In this document: piece after piece, positions 8,858-18,315 of the stretch
Position numbering within the stretch: the first letter of the stretch is position 1
Layout of the letters: the number at the start of each line of letters is the position of its first letter
Source: Saccharomonospora cyanea NA-134
Lineage (GTDB): Bacteria; Actinomycetota; Actinomycetes; Mycobacteriales; Pseudonocardiaceae
Direction: 5' to 3'
NCBI RefSeq assembly: GCF_000244975.1
Contig: NZ_CM001440.1
Span: 4,696,325 to 4,760,324, forward strand
Length of the DNA: 64,000 nt
The notes under the pieces: generated by a model
Told to the model about the DNA's origin: nothing
What the model saw: the letters and a program-made list of their open reading frames with translations, nothing else
Database searches by the model: none
Translations under genes and position numbers: made by a program

Positions 8858-9485
8858 CCGCGCCACCGTGCCCAGCGTGCCCGTCGTGCTCGGCGAGCCA
8901 CGCCGGGAACTCCGTCAGCGAGTCGAGCACCACGTGCGCGCCCGCGGCCAGCAACTCCGCCCGGTCGCAGGGCCCCGTGGTGACACCGACGGCGACGGCG
9001 CCCGCCGCCAGCGCCCCCTTGACGTCGCCCACGTGATCGCCCACGAACACCGTCGCGCCGTGCTCGGTCAACGCGGCCGCCTTGCCGGTCGACCAGAGCT
9101 CACCGACGAGCGTGTCGACCGTCCAGCCGAGAGCCTGCACGTGGAGCGCGGCGTTGCGGGCGTACTTGCCCGTGACGACGAGTGAGCGTCCGCCCGCCTG
9201 CCGGACGACGTCCAGGGCCGTGGCCGCCCCCGGCAGAGCCACCGTGCGCGGGATGACGATCTCGGGGTAGATCTGGCGGAACCGGTCGACCAGCGCGGGG
9301 ATGCGCTCCTCCGGCGCGCCGAAGTCCCGCAGCACGTGGTCGAGCGGCGGGCCGAGGTGCGCGGCGAAGTGCTCGCCGTCGAACGGCAGGCCGGACTCGT
9401 CGGCGAGTGTGTTCATGGCCGCGACCATGCCCGGCCGCGGATCGATGAGTGTCATGTCGAGGTCGAAACCCACGCAGGTGCCCAC
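8823..9485 (-). CDS. HAD-superfamily hydrolase (phosphoglycolate phosphatase-like)
   Basis: About 220 residues. Motif I is GFDLDMTLIDP (the two Asp of DxD as DLD), motif II is the T in SLVVTGK, and motif IV is VFVGDHVGDV. Between motifs I and II lies a helical cap (C1 type), as in phosphoglycolate phosphatases and related small phosphatases. GTG 9485 is preferred because a TACGGT hexamer lies 6 nt before it on the minus strand; a TTG at 9509 is also open. The substrate cannot be inferred. It is divergent from the tetR gene at 9567. Confidence 0.8.
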   Translation of the reverse strand: MGTCVGFDLDMTLIDPRPGMVAAMNTLADESGLPFDGEHFAAHLGPPLDHVLRDFGAPEERIPALVDRFRQIYPEIVIPRTVALPGAATALDVVRQAGGRSLVVTGKYARNAALHVQALGWTVDTLVGELWSTGKAAALTEHGATVFVGDHVGDVKGALAAGAVAVGVTTGPCDRAELLAAGAHVVLDSLTEFPAWLAEHDGHAGHGGAVRPGGVRGPAR

Positions 9486-9532
9486 GGGCCCACCGTAACC
9501 GCTTGACAATCAGTGCTTACCCGTCCAGCGGA

Positions 9533-9560
9533 TTGACATATCACTGCGACGTGTAAAGAT
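9533..9560 (+). promoter_or_regulatory. Candidate promoter of the tetR-R2lox unit
   Basis: TTGACA at 9533-9538 and TAAAGAT at 9554-9560 resemble -35 and -10 elements with a short 15-16 nt spacer. The GTG of tetR begins 6 nt after the -10, so the transcript would be leaderless. A second TTGACA sits at 9503-9508. Similar half-sites flank the -10 and might be the operator of the regulator, but no clean dyad is visible. Confidence 0.35.
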
Positions 9561-9566
9561 CGCCGT

Positions 9567-10145
9567 GTGTCGCACGTCACGAGCTACACGGAACGCGCCA
9601 AGGCGTCGCTACGGGAACAACTGCTCGACGCCGCCGCCGAACTGCTGACCCACAGTGGCTACATCGGACTGCGCATGGCCGACGTCGCCACGGCCGTCGG
9701 TGTGAGCAGGCAGACGGTCTACAACGAGTTCGGCAGCAAGTCCGCACTGGTACAGGCGGTCGCGCTGCGCACCCTCGCCGAGTTCACCGACGGGATCCAG
9801 CGCCGCCTCGACGAGGCGGGTGACGTACTCACCGGTGTCCACGCCGCCACGGCCTACACCATCGAGCACGCCAAGGAGAACCGGCTGGTCTCCGCCGTCA
9901 CGGGAGCGCAGCCCGCGGAGGACCTGCTGCCGCTGCTCACCACGCGGGGACAACCGGTGCTGAACGCCGCCACCGACATGGCCGAGGCGTACCTGAGGGA
10001 GCGACTTCCCGACCTCGCCGATCCCCGGTTCGTCGCCGAGACCATGACCCGGCTCGCCCTCAGCCACCTCGTCCTGCCCACCTGCTCCTCCACCGAGGCG
10101 GCCGACCGCGTGTGCGCCGTGGTCGGAGCACTGATCCAGTCCTAG
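9567..10145 (+). CDS. TetR-family transcriptional regulator
   Basis: A 192-residue protein from GTG 9567. Residues about 12-60 are the TetR DNA-binding domain: LLDAAAELLTHSGYIGLRMADVA, then the recognition helix VSRQTVYNEFGSKSALVQAV. The ligand-binding C-terminal part has no recognisable signature. The next gene, 27 nt on, encodes an R2-like ligand-binding oxidase; the pair matches the mycobacterial Rv0232-Rv0233 order as I recall it. Regulation of that gene and of itself is inferred. Confidence 0.85.
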   Translation: MSHVTSYTERAKASLREQLLDAAAELLTHSGYIGLRMADVATAVGVSRQTVYNEFGSKSALVQAVALRTLAEFTDGIQRRLDEAGDVLTGVHAATAYTIEHAKENRLVSAVTGAQPAEDLLPLLTTRGQPVLNAATDMAEAYLRERLPDLADPRFVAETMTRLALSHLVLPTCSSTEAADRVCAVVGALIQS

Positions 10146-10172
10146 AAACGACGTGAGCAAAGGGGAAACACC

Positions 10173-11141
10173 ATGACCTCCACCACAGCCGGACATCGTG
10201 ACGGCTTCCAGTCGCTGCGCCGGGGAGGGCTCAACTGGAACTCCTTCCCGCTTCGGCTGTTCGCGAAGGGCAACCGCAGGTTCTGGAATCCCGCCGACAT
10301 CGACTTCAGCGCCGACGCGGCCGACTGGCAGTCGCTGACCGACGACGAACGTCGCTCCGCCACGTTCCTGTGCGCGCAGTTCGTCGCGGGCGAGGAGGCC
10401 GTCACCGAGGACATCCAGCCGTTCATGAAGGCGATGGCCACCGAGGGCAGGCTCGGCGACGAGATGTACCTGTCGCAGTTCTGCTTCGAGGAGGCCAAGC
10501 ACACCGAGGTGTTCCGCCGCTGGATGGACGCGGTCGGGCTCACCGAGGACCTGCACCCCTACGTCGCCGAGAACCCGCACTACCGCAAGCTGTTCTACGA
10601 GGAGCTGCCCGCCTCGCTCGGTGTACTGGCCGAGGACCCGAGTCCCCGCAACCAGGTCCGCGCGAGCGTCACCTACAACCACGTCATCGAAGGCTCCCTC
10701 GCGCTCACCGGTTACTTCGCCTGGCAGAAGGTCTGTACCAGCCGGGGCATCCTGCCCGGGATGCAGGAACTCGTGCGGCGCATCTCCGACGACGAGCGCA
10801 GGCACATGGCGTGGGGCACCTTCACGTGCAGGCGGCACGTGGCCGCCGACGACTCACTGTGGGAGGTCGTGCAGCAGCGCATGGGCGAGCTGCTGCCGCA
10901 CGCCCTCGGCATGATCCAGTGGGTCGACGAGCAGTTCGACACGCCGCCGTTCGGCATCGACAACAACGAGTTCGTGCGGTACGCGGCCGACCGCGCCCAA
11001 CGCCGCCTCGGCGCGATCGAGTCGGCGCGTGGCGCGAACGTCGCGGAGATCGACCTCGACCACTCCCCCGAACAACTGGAGGACGCCTTCGGCAGGGAGG
11101 ACGAGAAGGCGTTCGCCGAGGTGGCCGAGACGGTGTCGTGA
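10173..11141 (+). CDS. R2-like ligand-binding oxidase (Mn/Fe, R2lox)
   Basis: A 322-residue ferritin-like protein with an AAAGGGGAAA ribosome-binding site. All metal ligands of the family can be placed: E74, E107, H110, E173, E208 and H211 (motifs [24 protein letters not shown] and [10 protein letters not shown]). V77 and Y168, the residues that form the Val-Tyr ether cross-link in M. tuberculosis R2lox, are also present, all shifted by +6 from Rv0233 numbering. This separates it from the R2 subunit of ribonucleotide reductase; a Mn/Fe site and a fatty-acid-like ligand are expected from the family. Physiological substrate unknown. A TetR gene precedes it. Confidence 0.92.
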   Translation: MTSTTAGHRDGFQSLRRGGLNWNSFPLRLFAKGNRRFWNPADIDFSADAADWQSLTDDERRSATFLCAQFVAGEEAVTEDIQPFMKAMATEGRLGDEMYLSQFCFEEAKHTEVFRRWMDAVGLTEDLHPYVAENPHYRKLFYEELPASLGVLAEDPSPRNQVRASVTYNHVIEGSLALTGYFAWQKVCTSRGILPGMQELVRRISDDERRHMAWGTFTCRRHVAADDSLWEVVQQRMGELLPHALGMIQWVDEQFDTPPFGIDNNEFVRYAADRAQRRLGAIESARGANVAEIDLDHSPEQLEDAFGREDEKAFAEVAETVS

Positions 11142-11278
11142 CACCGCCGTGCCCTTCGGGCCGCCGCGGGTGACGTCCACCCCACGAACGTGGTCAGCGG
11201 TTCCGGCGGCCCGGTGGCGGCTGGTAAGAAGTTCGGAAGTTCCGAGTCGCCACCGCCACCGCTGTCCCGGAGGAAGCC

Positions 11279-12316
11279 GTGCCGTTCTTCCTGTCCCGGC
11301 TGCTGGTGCGGCTCGCGCGGCTGACCTCGTGGGCCACGCCGGTGGTGGTGATCGCGTTCGTCTTCTGCACGAGCTGGCCGCTGATGACACTGGCCGAGCC
11401 CGACGGCAGCGAACTGACCGATCCCGCGAACTACTGGTGGTACTTCGTGGTCACCGCCGCGACCGTGGGGTACGGCGACTTCTACCCGGAGACCGCCGCG
11501 GGTCACGTCGTCGGCGCTTACGTCATCGTCGGCGGCATCGTGGCGCTCACGACGGTGTTCACGAAACTGGCTTCGGTGCTGGAGAAGGCGAGGGGACAGC
11601 GAATGCAGGGTTCGGTCACCGTGGACGCGTCCGACCACACGGTGCTCCTCGGCTACACACCCGGTCGTACGGAGCGGATCGTCGCGGAACTGCTCGCCGA
11701 CAGCGGTGGCCGCCCCAGTGAACTGGTGCTCTGCGCCTGGGACGACGTGGGCACTCACCCGATGCCGGGCGAGGCCGTGACGTTCGTGCGCGGTGACCTC
11801 TCCGACTCCGCGTTGCTGCGCCGGGCCGGAGTGCACCGCGCCCGCACCGTGCTCGTGGACGTCCGCGACGACAACGAGTCTCTCGCGGTCGCGCTGGCCG
11901 TCGACCACGTGACCACCCGCGCCCACATCGTGGTCACGCTGCGGGATCTGGAGCGGTCGTCGCTGCTCGGTTACGTGAGCGGGAACATCCAGCCCGTCCA
12001 GTGGCACACCCCGCGCATGATCACCGAGGAGCTCCAGTCGCCCGGCATCAGCGAGGTCTACACCAACCTGATGACCCACGGGGGCGCCAACACCTACTCG
12101 ATCACGCTGCCCGCCTCGGTCGGGCAGGTGTCGGTGGAGCAGTGTCGGACGGCCCTCGACAGGCAGTACGACGCCACGCTGCTGGCGGCGCGAGCGGGCG
12201 AGGCCCTCCATGTCAACCCCGACCGGAACACGACCCTGCCTCCCGGTTCGGTGCTGTACTACATCAGCGCCGAGCCGCTGTCCGGGCGCCAGGTCGAACG
12301 CGCGCTACGGGGCTAG
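11279..12316 (+). CDS. Two-helix potassium channel with RCK/TrkA-N domain
   Basis: A 345-residue protein from GTG 11279. The first helix spans about residues 20-38, the selectivity filter is TVGYGD at 62-67, and the second helix is about 76-98. Residues 118-250 form a Rossmann-type RCK domain ([15 protein letters not shown], then [21 protein letters not shown]), followed by a smaller C-terminal domain. The layout is that of MthK/Kch-like K+ channels, which open in response to a ligand on the RCK ring. The stop overlaps the convergent acyl-CoA synthetase gene by 4 nt. Confidence 0.9.
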   Translation: MPFFLSRLLVRLARLTSWATPVVVIAFVFCTSWPLMTLAEPDGSELTDPANYWWYFVVTAATVGYGDFYPETAAGHVVGAYVIVGGIVALTTVFTKLASVLEKARGQRMQGSVTVDASDHTVLLGYTPGRTERIVAELLADSGGRPSELVLCAWDDVGTHPMPGEAVTFVRGDLSDSALLRRAGVHRARTVLVDVRDDNESLAVALAVDHVTTRAHIVVTLRDLERSSLLGYVSGNIQPVQWHTPRMITEELQSPGISEVYTNLMTHGGANTYSITLPASVGQVSVEQCRTALDRQYDATLLAARAGEALHVNPDRNTTLPPGSVLYYISAEPLSGRQVERALRG

Positions 12317-13959
12317 CCCGCGGCGTCACCGAGTCCGAGCAGCTCCACGGCCTTCTCCCGCATCTCCACCTTGCGGATCTTGCCGGTGACGGTCATGGGG
12401 AACTCGCCCACGACGTGCACGTAGCGCGGGATCTTGTAGTGGGCGAGCCTGCCGGTGCAGAACTCGCGCAGGCTCTCGGCGGTGACGGGTTCGGCACCGT
12501 CGCGCATGCGCACCCACGCCATGAGTTCCTCGCCGTACCTGGCGTCGGGCACGCCGATCACCTGCGCGTCGAGGATGTCCGGGTGGGTGTAGAGGAACTC
12601 CTCGATCTCCCGCGGATAGATGTTCTCGCCGCCCCGGATCACCATGTCCTTGATCCGACCGGTGATGGTGACGTAGCCGTCGGCGTCCATCACCGCGAGG
12701 TCGCCGGTGTGCATCCAGCGGGCCGCGTCGATGACCTCGGCCGTCTTCTCGGGCTGTTCCCAGTAACCGAGCATCACGGAGTACCCGCGCGTGCAGAGCT
12801 CGCCGGGCGTACCGCGTGGCACGGTGAGCCCCGTCGCGGGGTCGACGATCTTCACTTCGAGGTGCGGCCCCACCTTGCCGACGGTGGACACCCGGCGTTC
12901 GAGGGAGTCGTCCGCCCTGGTCTGCGTGGACACGGGAGACGTCTCCGTCATGCCGTAGCAGATCGACACCTCCGCCATGCCCATGCGCTCGATGACCTGC
13001 TTCATCACCTCCACCGGACACGGGGAGCCCGCCATGATGCCCGTGCGCAGACTGGCGAGGTCGTAGTCCTCGAAGTCGGGTTCGGCGAGCTCGGCGATGA
13101 ACATCGTCGGCACGCCGTACAGCGACGTGCAACGTTCGGCCTGCACGGCCTCCAGTGTCTTCCCCGGGTCGAACGCGGGCGCGGGAATCACCATGCAGGC
13201 CCCGTGCGACGTGGCGGCGAGGTTTCCCATCACCATTCCGAAACAGTGGTAGAAAGGCACTGGAAGGCAGATCCGGTCCGCCTCGGTGTAGCCGCACAAC
13301 TCCCCGACGAAGAAACCGTTGTTGAGAATGTTGTGGTGGCTCAGCGTGGCGCCTTTGGGAAATCCGGTGGTGCCGGACGTGTACTGGATGTTGATCGGGT
13401 CGTCGGCACCCAGTTCGGCTCCGGCTCTCGCCAAGGCGACCGGATCAGCCTCCCTTCCACTGGTGAGCAGCGAGGTCCAGTCGTCGCCGCCGATCAGCAC
13501 GACGTCCTGCAACGAGGAGCAGCGGGGCCGCACCTCGCGGATCATTCCCGCGTAGTCGGAGGTCTTGAACCGTTCCGCGGCGACGAGAGTGGAAACACCG
13601 GCCTGGTTCAGCACGTATTCGAGTTCGTGCGACCGGTACGCGGGATTGATGTTGACGAGAATCGCGCCGATCTTCGCCGTGGCGTACTGGGTCAGTGTCC
13701 ATTCGGGGCAGTTGGGAGACCAGATGCCCACCCGGTCGCCCTTCGCGACGCCCCTGGCGAGCAGGCCGAGCGCGAGGGCGTCGACGTCGGCGACGAACTC
13801 ACGGTAGGTCCAGCGCCGCCCGGTGGCGTGGTCGACGAGGGCGTCGCGGTCGGGATGTGCCCGAGCGGTGCGATCGAGGTTGTCGCCGATGGTGTCCCCG
13901 AGTAGCGGAACCTCCGCGAGACCGGACGAGTAGCTCGCAGCAGCGGGCGCGGTCGACAT
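12313..13959 (-). CDS. AMP-forming acyl-CoA synthetase (FadD-type)
   Basis: A 548-residue adenylate-forming enzyme. The phosphate loop is [11 protein letters not shown] (193-203). Further motifs are [11 protein letters not shown], the hinge region [20 protein letters not shown] with [20 protein letters not shown], and the C-terminal catalytic lysine in TVTGKIRK. It should activate a fatty or other carboxylic acid to the acyl-adenylate and then the CoA thioester; medium- to long-chain substrates are typical of the closest FadD group. Chain length cannot be read from the sequence. It is a single gene, convergent with the K+ channel. Confidence 0.9.
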   Translation of the reverse strand: MSTAPAAASYSSGLAEVPLLGDTIGDNLDRTARAHPDRDALVDHATGRRWTYREFVADVDALALGLLARGVAKGDRVGIWSPNCPEWTLTQYATAKIGAILVNINPAYRSHELEYVLNQAGVSTLVAAERFKTSDYAGMIREVRPRCSSLQDVVLIGGDDWTSLLTSGREADPVALARAGAELGADDPINIQYTSGTTGFPKGATLSHHNILNNGFFVGELCGYTEADRICLPVPFYHCFGMVMGNLAATSHGACMVIPAPAFDPGKTLEAVQAERCTSLYGVPTMFIAELAEPDFEDYDLASLRTGIMAGSPCPVEVMKQVIERMGMAEVSICYGMTETSPVSTQTRADDSLERRVSTVGKVGPHLEVKIVDPATGLTVPRGTPGELCTRGYSVMLGYWEQPEKTAEVIDAARWMHTGDLAVMDADGYVTITGRIKDMVIRGGENIYPREIEEFLYTHPDILDAQVIGVPDARYGEELMAWVRMRDGAEPVTAESLREFCTGRLAHYKIPRYVHVVGEFPMTVTGKIRKVEMREKAVELLGLGDAAG

Positions 13960-14061
13960 GGTGCCTCCTCGACGACGAAGCGACGGCAGGAGCGAGTGTA
14001 CGGAGACTCACGTCACAAAAGCCATCACCGCACGAAGGCCGGAGCGCGGGACAATGGTGGT

Positions 14062-14436
14062 GTGCGAGCGATACTGAACGTGATCTGGCTGGTGCTCTCC
14101 GGGTTCTGGCTGGCCATCGGCTACGCGTTCGCGGGCCTCGTCTGCTGCCTTCTGATCATCACGATCCCGTTCGGACTCGCGTCGTTCCGTATCGCGGGCT
14201 ACGCCCTGTGGCCGTTCGGGCGGACGGTCACCGAGCGGCGCACGGCCGGTATTCCGTCGCTGCTGGGCAACATCGTCTGGCTGCTCGTGGCGGGCTGGTG
14301 GCTCGCCCTCGCACACGTCGCGACGGGCATCGCGCTCTGCGTCACGGTCGTCGGCATCCCGCTGGGCATCGGTAACTTCAAGCTCGTACCGGTGGCACTT
14401 CTGCCGCTCGGCAGGGAAATCGTGTCCACCCGCTGA
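14062..14436 (+). CDS. YccF-domain membrane protein
   Basis: A 124-residue protein from GTG 14062 made of two tandem YccF repeats. Each has a helix pair around the IT(I/V)(P)FGL/VVGIPLGIGNFKL signature (ITIPFGLASFRIAGYALWPFG near 38-57 and VVGIPLGIGNFKLVPVALLP near 100-119). Four hydrophobic segments are visible. YccF proteins are inner-membrane proteins of unknown function. A GACAAT hexamer lies 6 nt before the start. The SRPBCC gene follows after 9 nt, so the two may be one transcript. Confidence 0.85.
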   Translation: MRAILNVIWLVLSGFWLAIGYAFAGLVCCLLIITIPFGLASFRIAGYALWPFGRTVTERRTAGIPSLLGNIVWLLVAGWWLALAHVATGIALCVTVVGIPLGIGNFKLVPVALLPLGREIVSTR

Positions 14437-14445
14437 GGAGCCCGT

Positions 14446-14952
14446 GTGGAAACCGCATGCGACATCGTCGTCGAGGCCGATCCTGGGCGGCTGTGGGAGT
14501 TGGTGACCGACATCGAGGTCCCGGCACGGTTCAGCCCGGAACTGCGGCGCGTGCGCTGGCTCGACGGCGCCACCGGCCCAGCGCTGGGCGCGCGGTTCGA
14601 GGGTCACAACCGCAGCGAGGTACTCGGCGAGTGGCGCACCGAGTCGCACGTCGTCGCCTGCGAGCCGCCGAAGGTGTTCGCGTGGGCGACGGTGGACCCC
14701 GACGGCCGGTTCGGCGGTGACGACGTCGACCCGGCCCAGCCGATGTCGACCTGGTACTTCGAACTCCAACCTCGGGACGGCGGCGTCCTGCTGCGACACG
14801 GCGTACGACTCGGTCCCGCCCGCTCGGGACTGACGCTGGCGATCGAGTCGAGGCCGGAGAAGAAGGACGCGATCGTCCGGTACCGCCTCGCCGAGCTCCG
14901 CACCGGCATGGAGGCCACCCTGCGGGGGATCAAGGACCTGGCGGAAGGCTGA
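14446..14952 (+). CDS. SRPBCC-family protein (polyketide cyclase/START-like fold)
   Basis: A 168-residue protein from GTG 14446. The opening VETACDIVVEADPGRLWELVTDI and the later SPELRRVRWLDGATGPALGARF and GEWRTESHVVACEPPKVFAW are typical of the helix-grip SRPBCC family that binds hydrophobic ligands. There is no signal peptide. The ligand is unknown. It probably shares a transcript with yccF just upstream. Confidence 0.75.
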   Translation: METACDIVVEADPGRLWELVTDIEVPARFSPELRRVRWLDGATGPALGARFEGHNRSEVLGEWRTESHVVACEPPKVFAWATVDPDGRFGGDDVDPAQPMSTWYFELQPRDGGVLLRHGVRLGPARSGLTLAIESRPEKKDAIVRYRLAELRTGMEATLRGIKDLAEG

Positions 14953-15026
14953 CCGGCACGCTCCACCGGCCCGGCACCCGCGGTTTCCGCGGTTTCCCCC
15001 GCCCCGGCGCGGGAACCCGACCGGGC

Positions 15027-16649
15027 GTGTCCCACGAAACCGACCGCCTTGAGCACGTCGCCGAGTCGTCGTTCGGCTGGTCGCTCAAGCCCGAGCAACT
15101 GGCCGCGATGGAGCCCCTCCTCCACGGCCACGACGTGCTCGCGGTGATGCCCACCGGATCCGGCAAGTCCGCCATCTACCAGGTGCCCACGGTGTTGCTC
15201 GACGGTCCGACGGTGGTGGTCTCGCCGCTGCTCGCTCTGCAGCGCGACCAGCTCGAACACCTCGACGACGCCGACGTGCCGGACGCCGTGGCCGTGAACT
15301 CCGCCCAGCGCAGCGGCGAGGAGCGGCAGGCATGGCGGTCGGTGCGCAGCGGTGACGCGGAGTATCTGTTCCTCTCCCCCGAGCAGCTCGCGAAGGAGGA
15401 CACGCTCGCCGAGCTACGACGGGCGGCTCCCACGTTGGTGGTGGTGGACGAGGCCCACTGTGTCTCCGACTGGGGCCACGACTTCCGACCCGACTACCTG
15501 CGGCTGCGCCACGCCGTCGAACGCATGGGCCGCCCGCCGGTGCTCGCACTGACGGCCACGGCGGGCGGGCCGGTGCGCGACGACATCGTCGAACACCTCG
15601 GCATGCGCGATCCGGTGCGCGTCGTCACGGGGTTCGACCGGCCGAACCTGCACCTCGCGGCCACGCGGGTCGCCGACGACGACCGACGTCGCGAACTCGT
15701 GTGCGCGTGGGTGTCCGACGCCGCGAAACCCGGTCTCGTCTACACGCCCACCCGCGCCGACGCCGAGGCGTTCGCCGAGGCGCTCACCGAGGTCGGCGTG
15801 CGGGCGGTGGCGTTCCACGCGGGCATGAAGGCGAAGGACCGCAGGCGGGCGCAGGACGCGTTCATGAACGACGAGGTGGAGGTCGTGGCCGCGACGTCGG
15901 CGTTCGGCATGGGTATCGACAAGCCCGACGTGCGGTTCGTCGTGCACACGGCGCCCACCGACTCGCTGGACTCCTACTACCAGCAGATCGGGCGCGCCGG
16001 ACGCGACGGCGAACGCGCCGACGCCCTGCTGGTGCACCGGCCGGAGGACTACCGGCTGCAGCGCTTCCTCACCTCGCGCTCCCTCGACGTCGACAAGGTA
16101 GGGGAGGTCGCGGAGGCGGTCCGCGAGCACGACGGCACGCCGAGCCCCTCCGAGATCGACGACGAGGTCGAGCAGTCCCACCGCAGCGCCATGAACAACC
16201 TCAACCTGCTCGAGGAGGCCGGGGTCGTCGAAGCCGACGAGCGCGGCGGCTTCACCTACCGGGGTGGCGACAGCCCACGGGAGGACGTGGAACGGGAGTT
16301 CGAGCGGCAACGGCAGCTCGACCGTTCGCGGATCGAGGTGCTGCGCGAGTACGCGGAGACCCGCTCGTGCCGACGGCAGTTCCTGCTCGGCTACTTCGGC
16401 GAGTCCCTGGACGAACCCTGCGGGTTCTGCGACACGTGCGAGCAGGGCACCGCGCGGAAGCACGCGCCGCCGAGGGACGAGGACACGGAGTTCGGCGTCG
16501 ACACGCCCGTCCGCCACACCGAGTGGGGCCCCGGTGTCGTGGTGAACCACGAGGCCGACCGGCTGACGGTGCTGTTCGACGAGGTCGGTTACCGCACGCT
16601 GTCGCTGGCCGCCGTACGCGAGAACGACCTGCTCACTCCGGACCGTTGA
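15027..16649 (+). CDS. RecQ-type ATP-dependent DNA helicase with Tudor-like tail
   Basis: A 540-residue superfamily-2 helicase. Walker A is MPTGSGKS (41-48), the Walker B box is DEAH (141-144) followed by the RecQ aromatic-rich loop CVSDWGHDFRPDY, and motif VI is QIGRAGRDG. The RecQ zinc site is present: SCRRQFLLGYFG, then EPCGFCDTC. The winged-helix and HRDC domains of long RecQ enzymes are lacking. Instead the last 50 residues (VRHTEWGPGVVVNHEADRLT, then VLFDEVGYRTLSL) look like the DUF3553/UvrD C-terminal Tudor-like module. It should unwind DNA 3'-5' in repair; the tail might dock another protein. Confidence 0.88.
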   Translation: MSHETDRLEHVAESSFGWSLKPEQLAAMEPLLHGHDVLAVMPTGSGKSAIYQVPTVLLDGPTVVVSPLLALQRDQLEHLDDADVPDAVAVNSAQRSGEERQAWRSVRSGDAEYLFLSPEQLAKEDTLAELRRAAPTLVVVDEAHCVSDWGHDFRPDYLRLRHAVERMGRPPVLALTATAGGPVRDDIVEHLGMRDPVRVVTGFDRPNLHLAATRVADDDRRRELVCAWVSDAAKPGLVYTPTRADAEAFAEALTEVGVRAVAFHAGMKAKDRRRAQDAFMNDEVEVVAATSAFGMGIDKPDVRFVVHTAPTDSLDSYYQQIGRAGRDGERADALLVHRPEDYRLQRFLTSRSLDVDKVGEVAEAVREHDGTPSPSEIDDEVEQSHRSAMNNLNLLEEAGVVEADERGGFTYRGGDSPREDVEREFERQRQLDRSRIEVLREYAETRSCRRQFLLGYFGESLDEPCGFCDTCEQGTARKHAPPRDEDTEFGVDTPVRHTEWGPGVVVNHEADRLTVLFDEVGYRTLSLAAVRENDLLTPDR

Positions 16650-16662
16650 GGGGATGGTCGGG

Positions 16663-17469
16663 CTAGGAGGGCTGGTAGGGCAGTTCGACGACGAGGCACG
16701 GCCCACCGGCGAACAGTCCCGCGTCGATGCCGAGTGCCTTCCCACCCGCGTAGAGGTGGGGGGCGTCGAGCTCGACGGGATGCACGCCGACCTGGTCGGC
16801 GATGACGCTGTGTCCGTGGACCACGCGCTCCCCGCCGAGCTGCGCCAGCAGTTCCTCCGCGGCCTCGGCGCCCTCCGGCCCCCGGAACGCGAACCGCGTG
16901 GTCATCCGGCGCCACAGGTCCCACCACTGTGCGAGGTCGTGCCCGGCGAGCACCTCCTCGACAGCCTCGTTGATCTGCTCGACGGTGTCTCCCCAGTCGA
17001 GGTACTCCAGGGTGTCGGAGTGCACCAGCAGGTGATCGGCCGCCACCGCCACGACCGGGCGCGACGTCAGCCACTCGATGTGCTCGCCGGTGAGCGCGTC
17101 CTGGTCGGACCGCTGCCCGCCGTTGACCGCCCAGCTCCGCGCGAAGCTCCGGCCCGCACCGGCCGCGTCGGCGGGCACCGGGGTGTCGCCGAAGCGGTGC
17201 ATGCCCAGCAGCAGGATCTCGTGGTTGCCGAGCAGGCTGTCGACGAAACCACCCGACGACGACGCCTGCCGCTGCAGCGACCGCACCAGGTCGATGGCAC
17301 CGACCCCGTCGGGTCCCCGGTCCACGAAGTCGCCCAGGAACCACAGGTGGGCGTCGGCCCCGATCCAGTTGTCGCCGTCGTCGACGAGCCCGGCGTCGCG
17401 CAGTGCGTCGGCCAGCTCGTCCCGGTGGCCGTGGACGTCGCCGACCACGAACGTGGGATGGTCCTTCAC
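16663..17469 (-). CDS. Calcineurin-like metallophosphoesterase
   Basis: A 268-residue protein from GTG 17469, which sits 6 nt behind a TATCGT hexamer. The metal-binding motifs are GDVHGH, GDFVDRGPDG, GNHE, and two later His motifs (LLVHSDT and VVHGHS). The arrangement is that of the PP1/ApaH-type serine/threonine phosphatase superfamily. Substrate unknown: protein phosphatase or dinucleoside polyphosphate hydrolase are both possible. It is convergent with the RecQ-type gene and lies 37 nt downstream of the HAD-IIA gene's stop. Confidence 0.85.
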   Translation of the reverse strand: MKDHPTFVVGDVHGHRDELADALRDAGLVDDGDNWIGADAHLWFLGDFVDRGPDGVGAIDLVRSLQRQASSSGGFVDSLLGNHEILLLGMHRFGDTPVPADAAGAGRSFARSWAVNGGQRSDQDALTGEHIEWLTSRPVVAVAADHLLVHSDTLEYLDWGDTVEQINEAVEEVLAGHDLAQWWDLWRRMTTRFAFRGPEGAEAAEELLAQLGGERVVHGHSVIADQVGVHPVELDAPHLYAGGKALGIDAGLFAGGPCLVVELPYQPS

Positions 17470-17506
17470 GCCCCGACGATAAGCCCTGGTCTTTCGCGTC
17501 TCGGGA

Positions 17507-18304
17507 TCAGCCCGCCCGGAACGGGTCGGCGGTGCGGCCGACCAGATCGGCGATGGAGTCCACGACCATGGTCGGGCGGAACGGGTACCGCTCGGCCGAC
17601 TCGCGGGTCGAGATGCCACTGAGTACCAGCACCGTGTGCAGTCCCGCCTCGATGCCGGAATGGATGTCGGTGTCCATGCGGTCACCGATCATGACCGTGT
17701 GCTCACTGTGCGCGCCGAGGGCACGCAGCGCCGAACGCATCATCAGTGGGTTGGGCTTGCCGACGTAGTACGGCGAGCGGCCGGTCGCGCGTTCGATCAG
17801 GGCCGCTATGGAACCCGTCGCCGGAAGCACGCCCTCCCGGCTCGGCCCGGTGGGGTCGGGGTTGGTGGCGATGAACCGCGCGCCCTGCTCGATGAGTCGG
17901 ATCGCCCTGGTGATGGCGGTGAAGCTGTAGGTCCGGGTCTCGCCCAGCACGACGTAGTCGGGGTCGACATCGGTGAGCACGTAGCCCGCCTCGTGCAGCG
18001 CGGTGGTCAGCCCCGCCTCGCCGATCACGAACGCCGAGCCGCCTGGGCGCTGGTTGCGCAGGAACCGAGCGGTGGCCAGCGCGGAGGTCCAGATGCTCTC
18101 CTCCGGCACGTCGAGGCCGGTGCGCGCCAGCCGAGCACGCAGGTCACGCGGGGTGTAGATCGAGTTGTTGGTCAGCACGAGGAAGCGTGCTCCGTTCGAC
18201 TTCAACTCGGAGAGGAACTCGTCGGCTCCGGGCACGAGGTGCTCCTCGTGCACCAACACGCCGTCCATGTCGGTGAGGTAGTTCCACTGCTGCAGCTCGG
18301 TCAT
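17507..18304 (-). CDS. HAD-IIA family hydrolase (NagD/PNPase-like)
   Basis: A 265-residue protein. Motif I is [12 protein letters not shown], motif II LTNNS, motif III the Lys in VGKPNPLMM and motif [12 protein letters not shown]. These, with a C2 cap between motifs II and III, identify HAD subclass IIA (NagD, p-nitrophenyl phosphatase, phosphoglycolate phosphatase). It probably dephosphorylates a small phosphorylated metabolite. A TAGGCT hexamer overlapping the modC stop lies 8 nt before the ATG, so it may be transcribed separately from the mod genes upstream. Confidence 0.87.
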   Translation of the reverse strand: MTELQQWNYLTDMDGVLVHEEHLVPGADEFLSELKSNGARFLVLTNNSIYTPRDLRARLARTGLDVPEESIWTSALATARFLRNQRPGGSAFVIGEAGLTTALHEAGYVLTDVDPDYVVLGETRTYSFTAITRAIRLIEQGARFIATNPDPTGPSREGVLPATGSIAALIERATGRSPYYVGKPNPLMMRSALRALGAHSEHTVMIGDRMDTDIHSGIEAGLHTVLVLSGISTRESAERYPFRPTMVVDSIADLVGRTADPFRAG

Positions 18305-18315
18305 GGTGCCCTAGC

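Noticed and set aside
12001-13905. 634-codon plus-strand frame running through the K+ channel end and the acyl-CoA synthetase
   Set aside because: Crosses two well-supported genes in wrong frames with no domain of its own.
14980-15026. Small GCGGTTTCC direct repeat before the RecQ-type gene
   Set aside because: Only two copies of a short unit; likely chance in GC-rich spacer.
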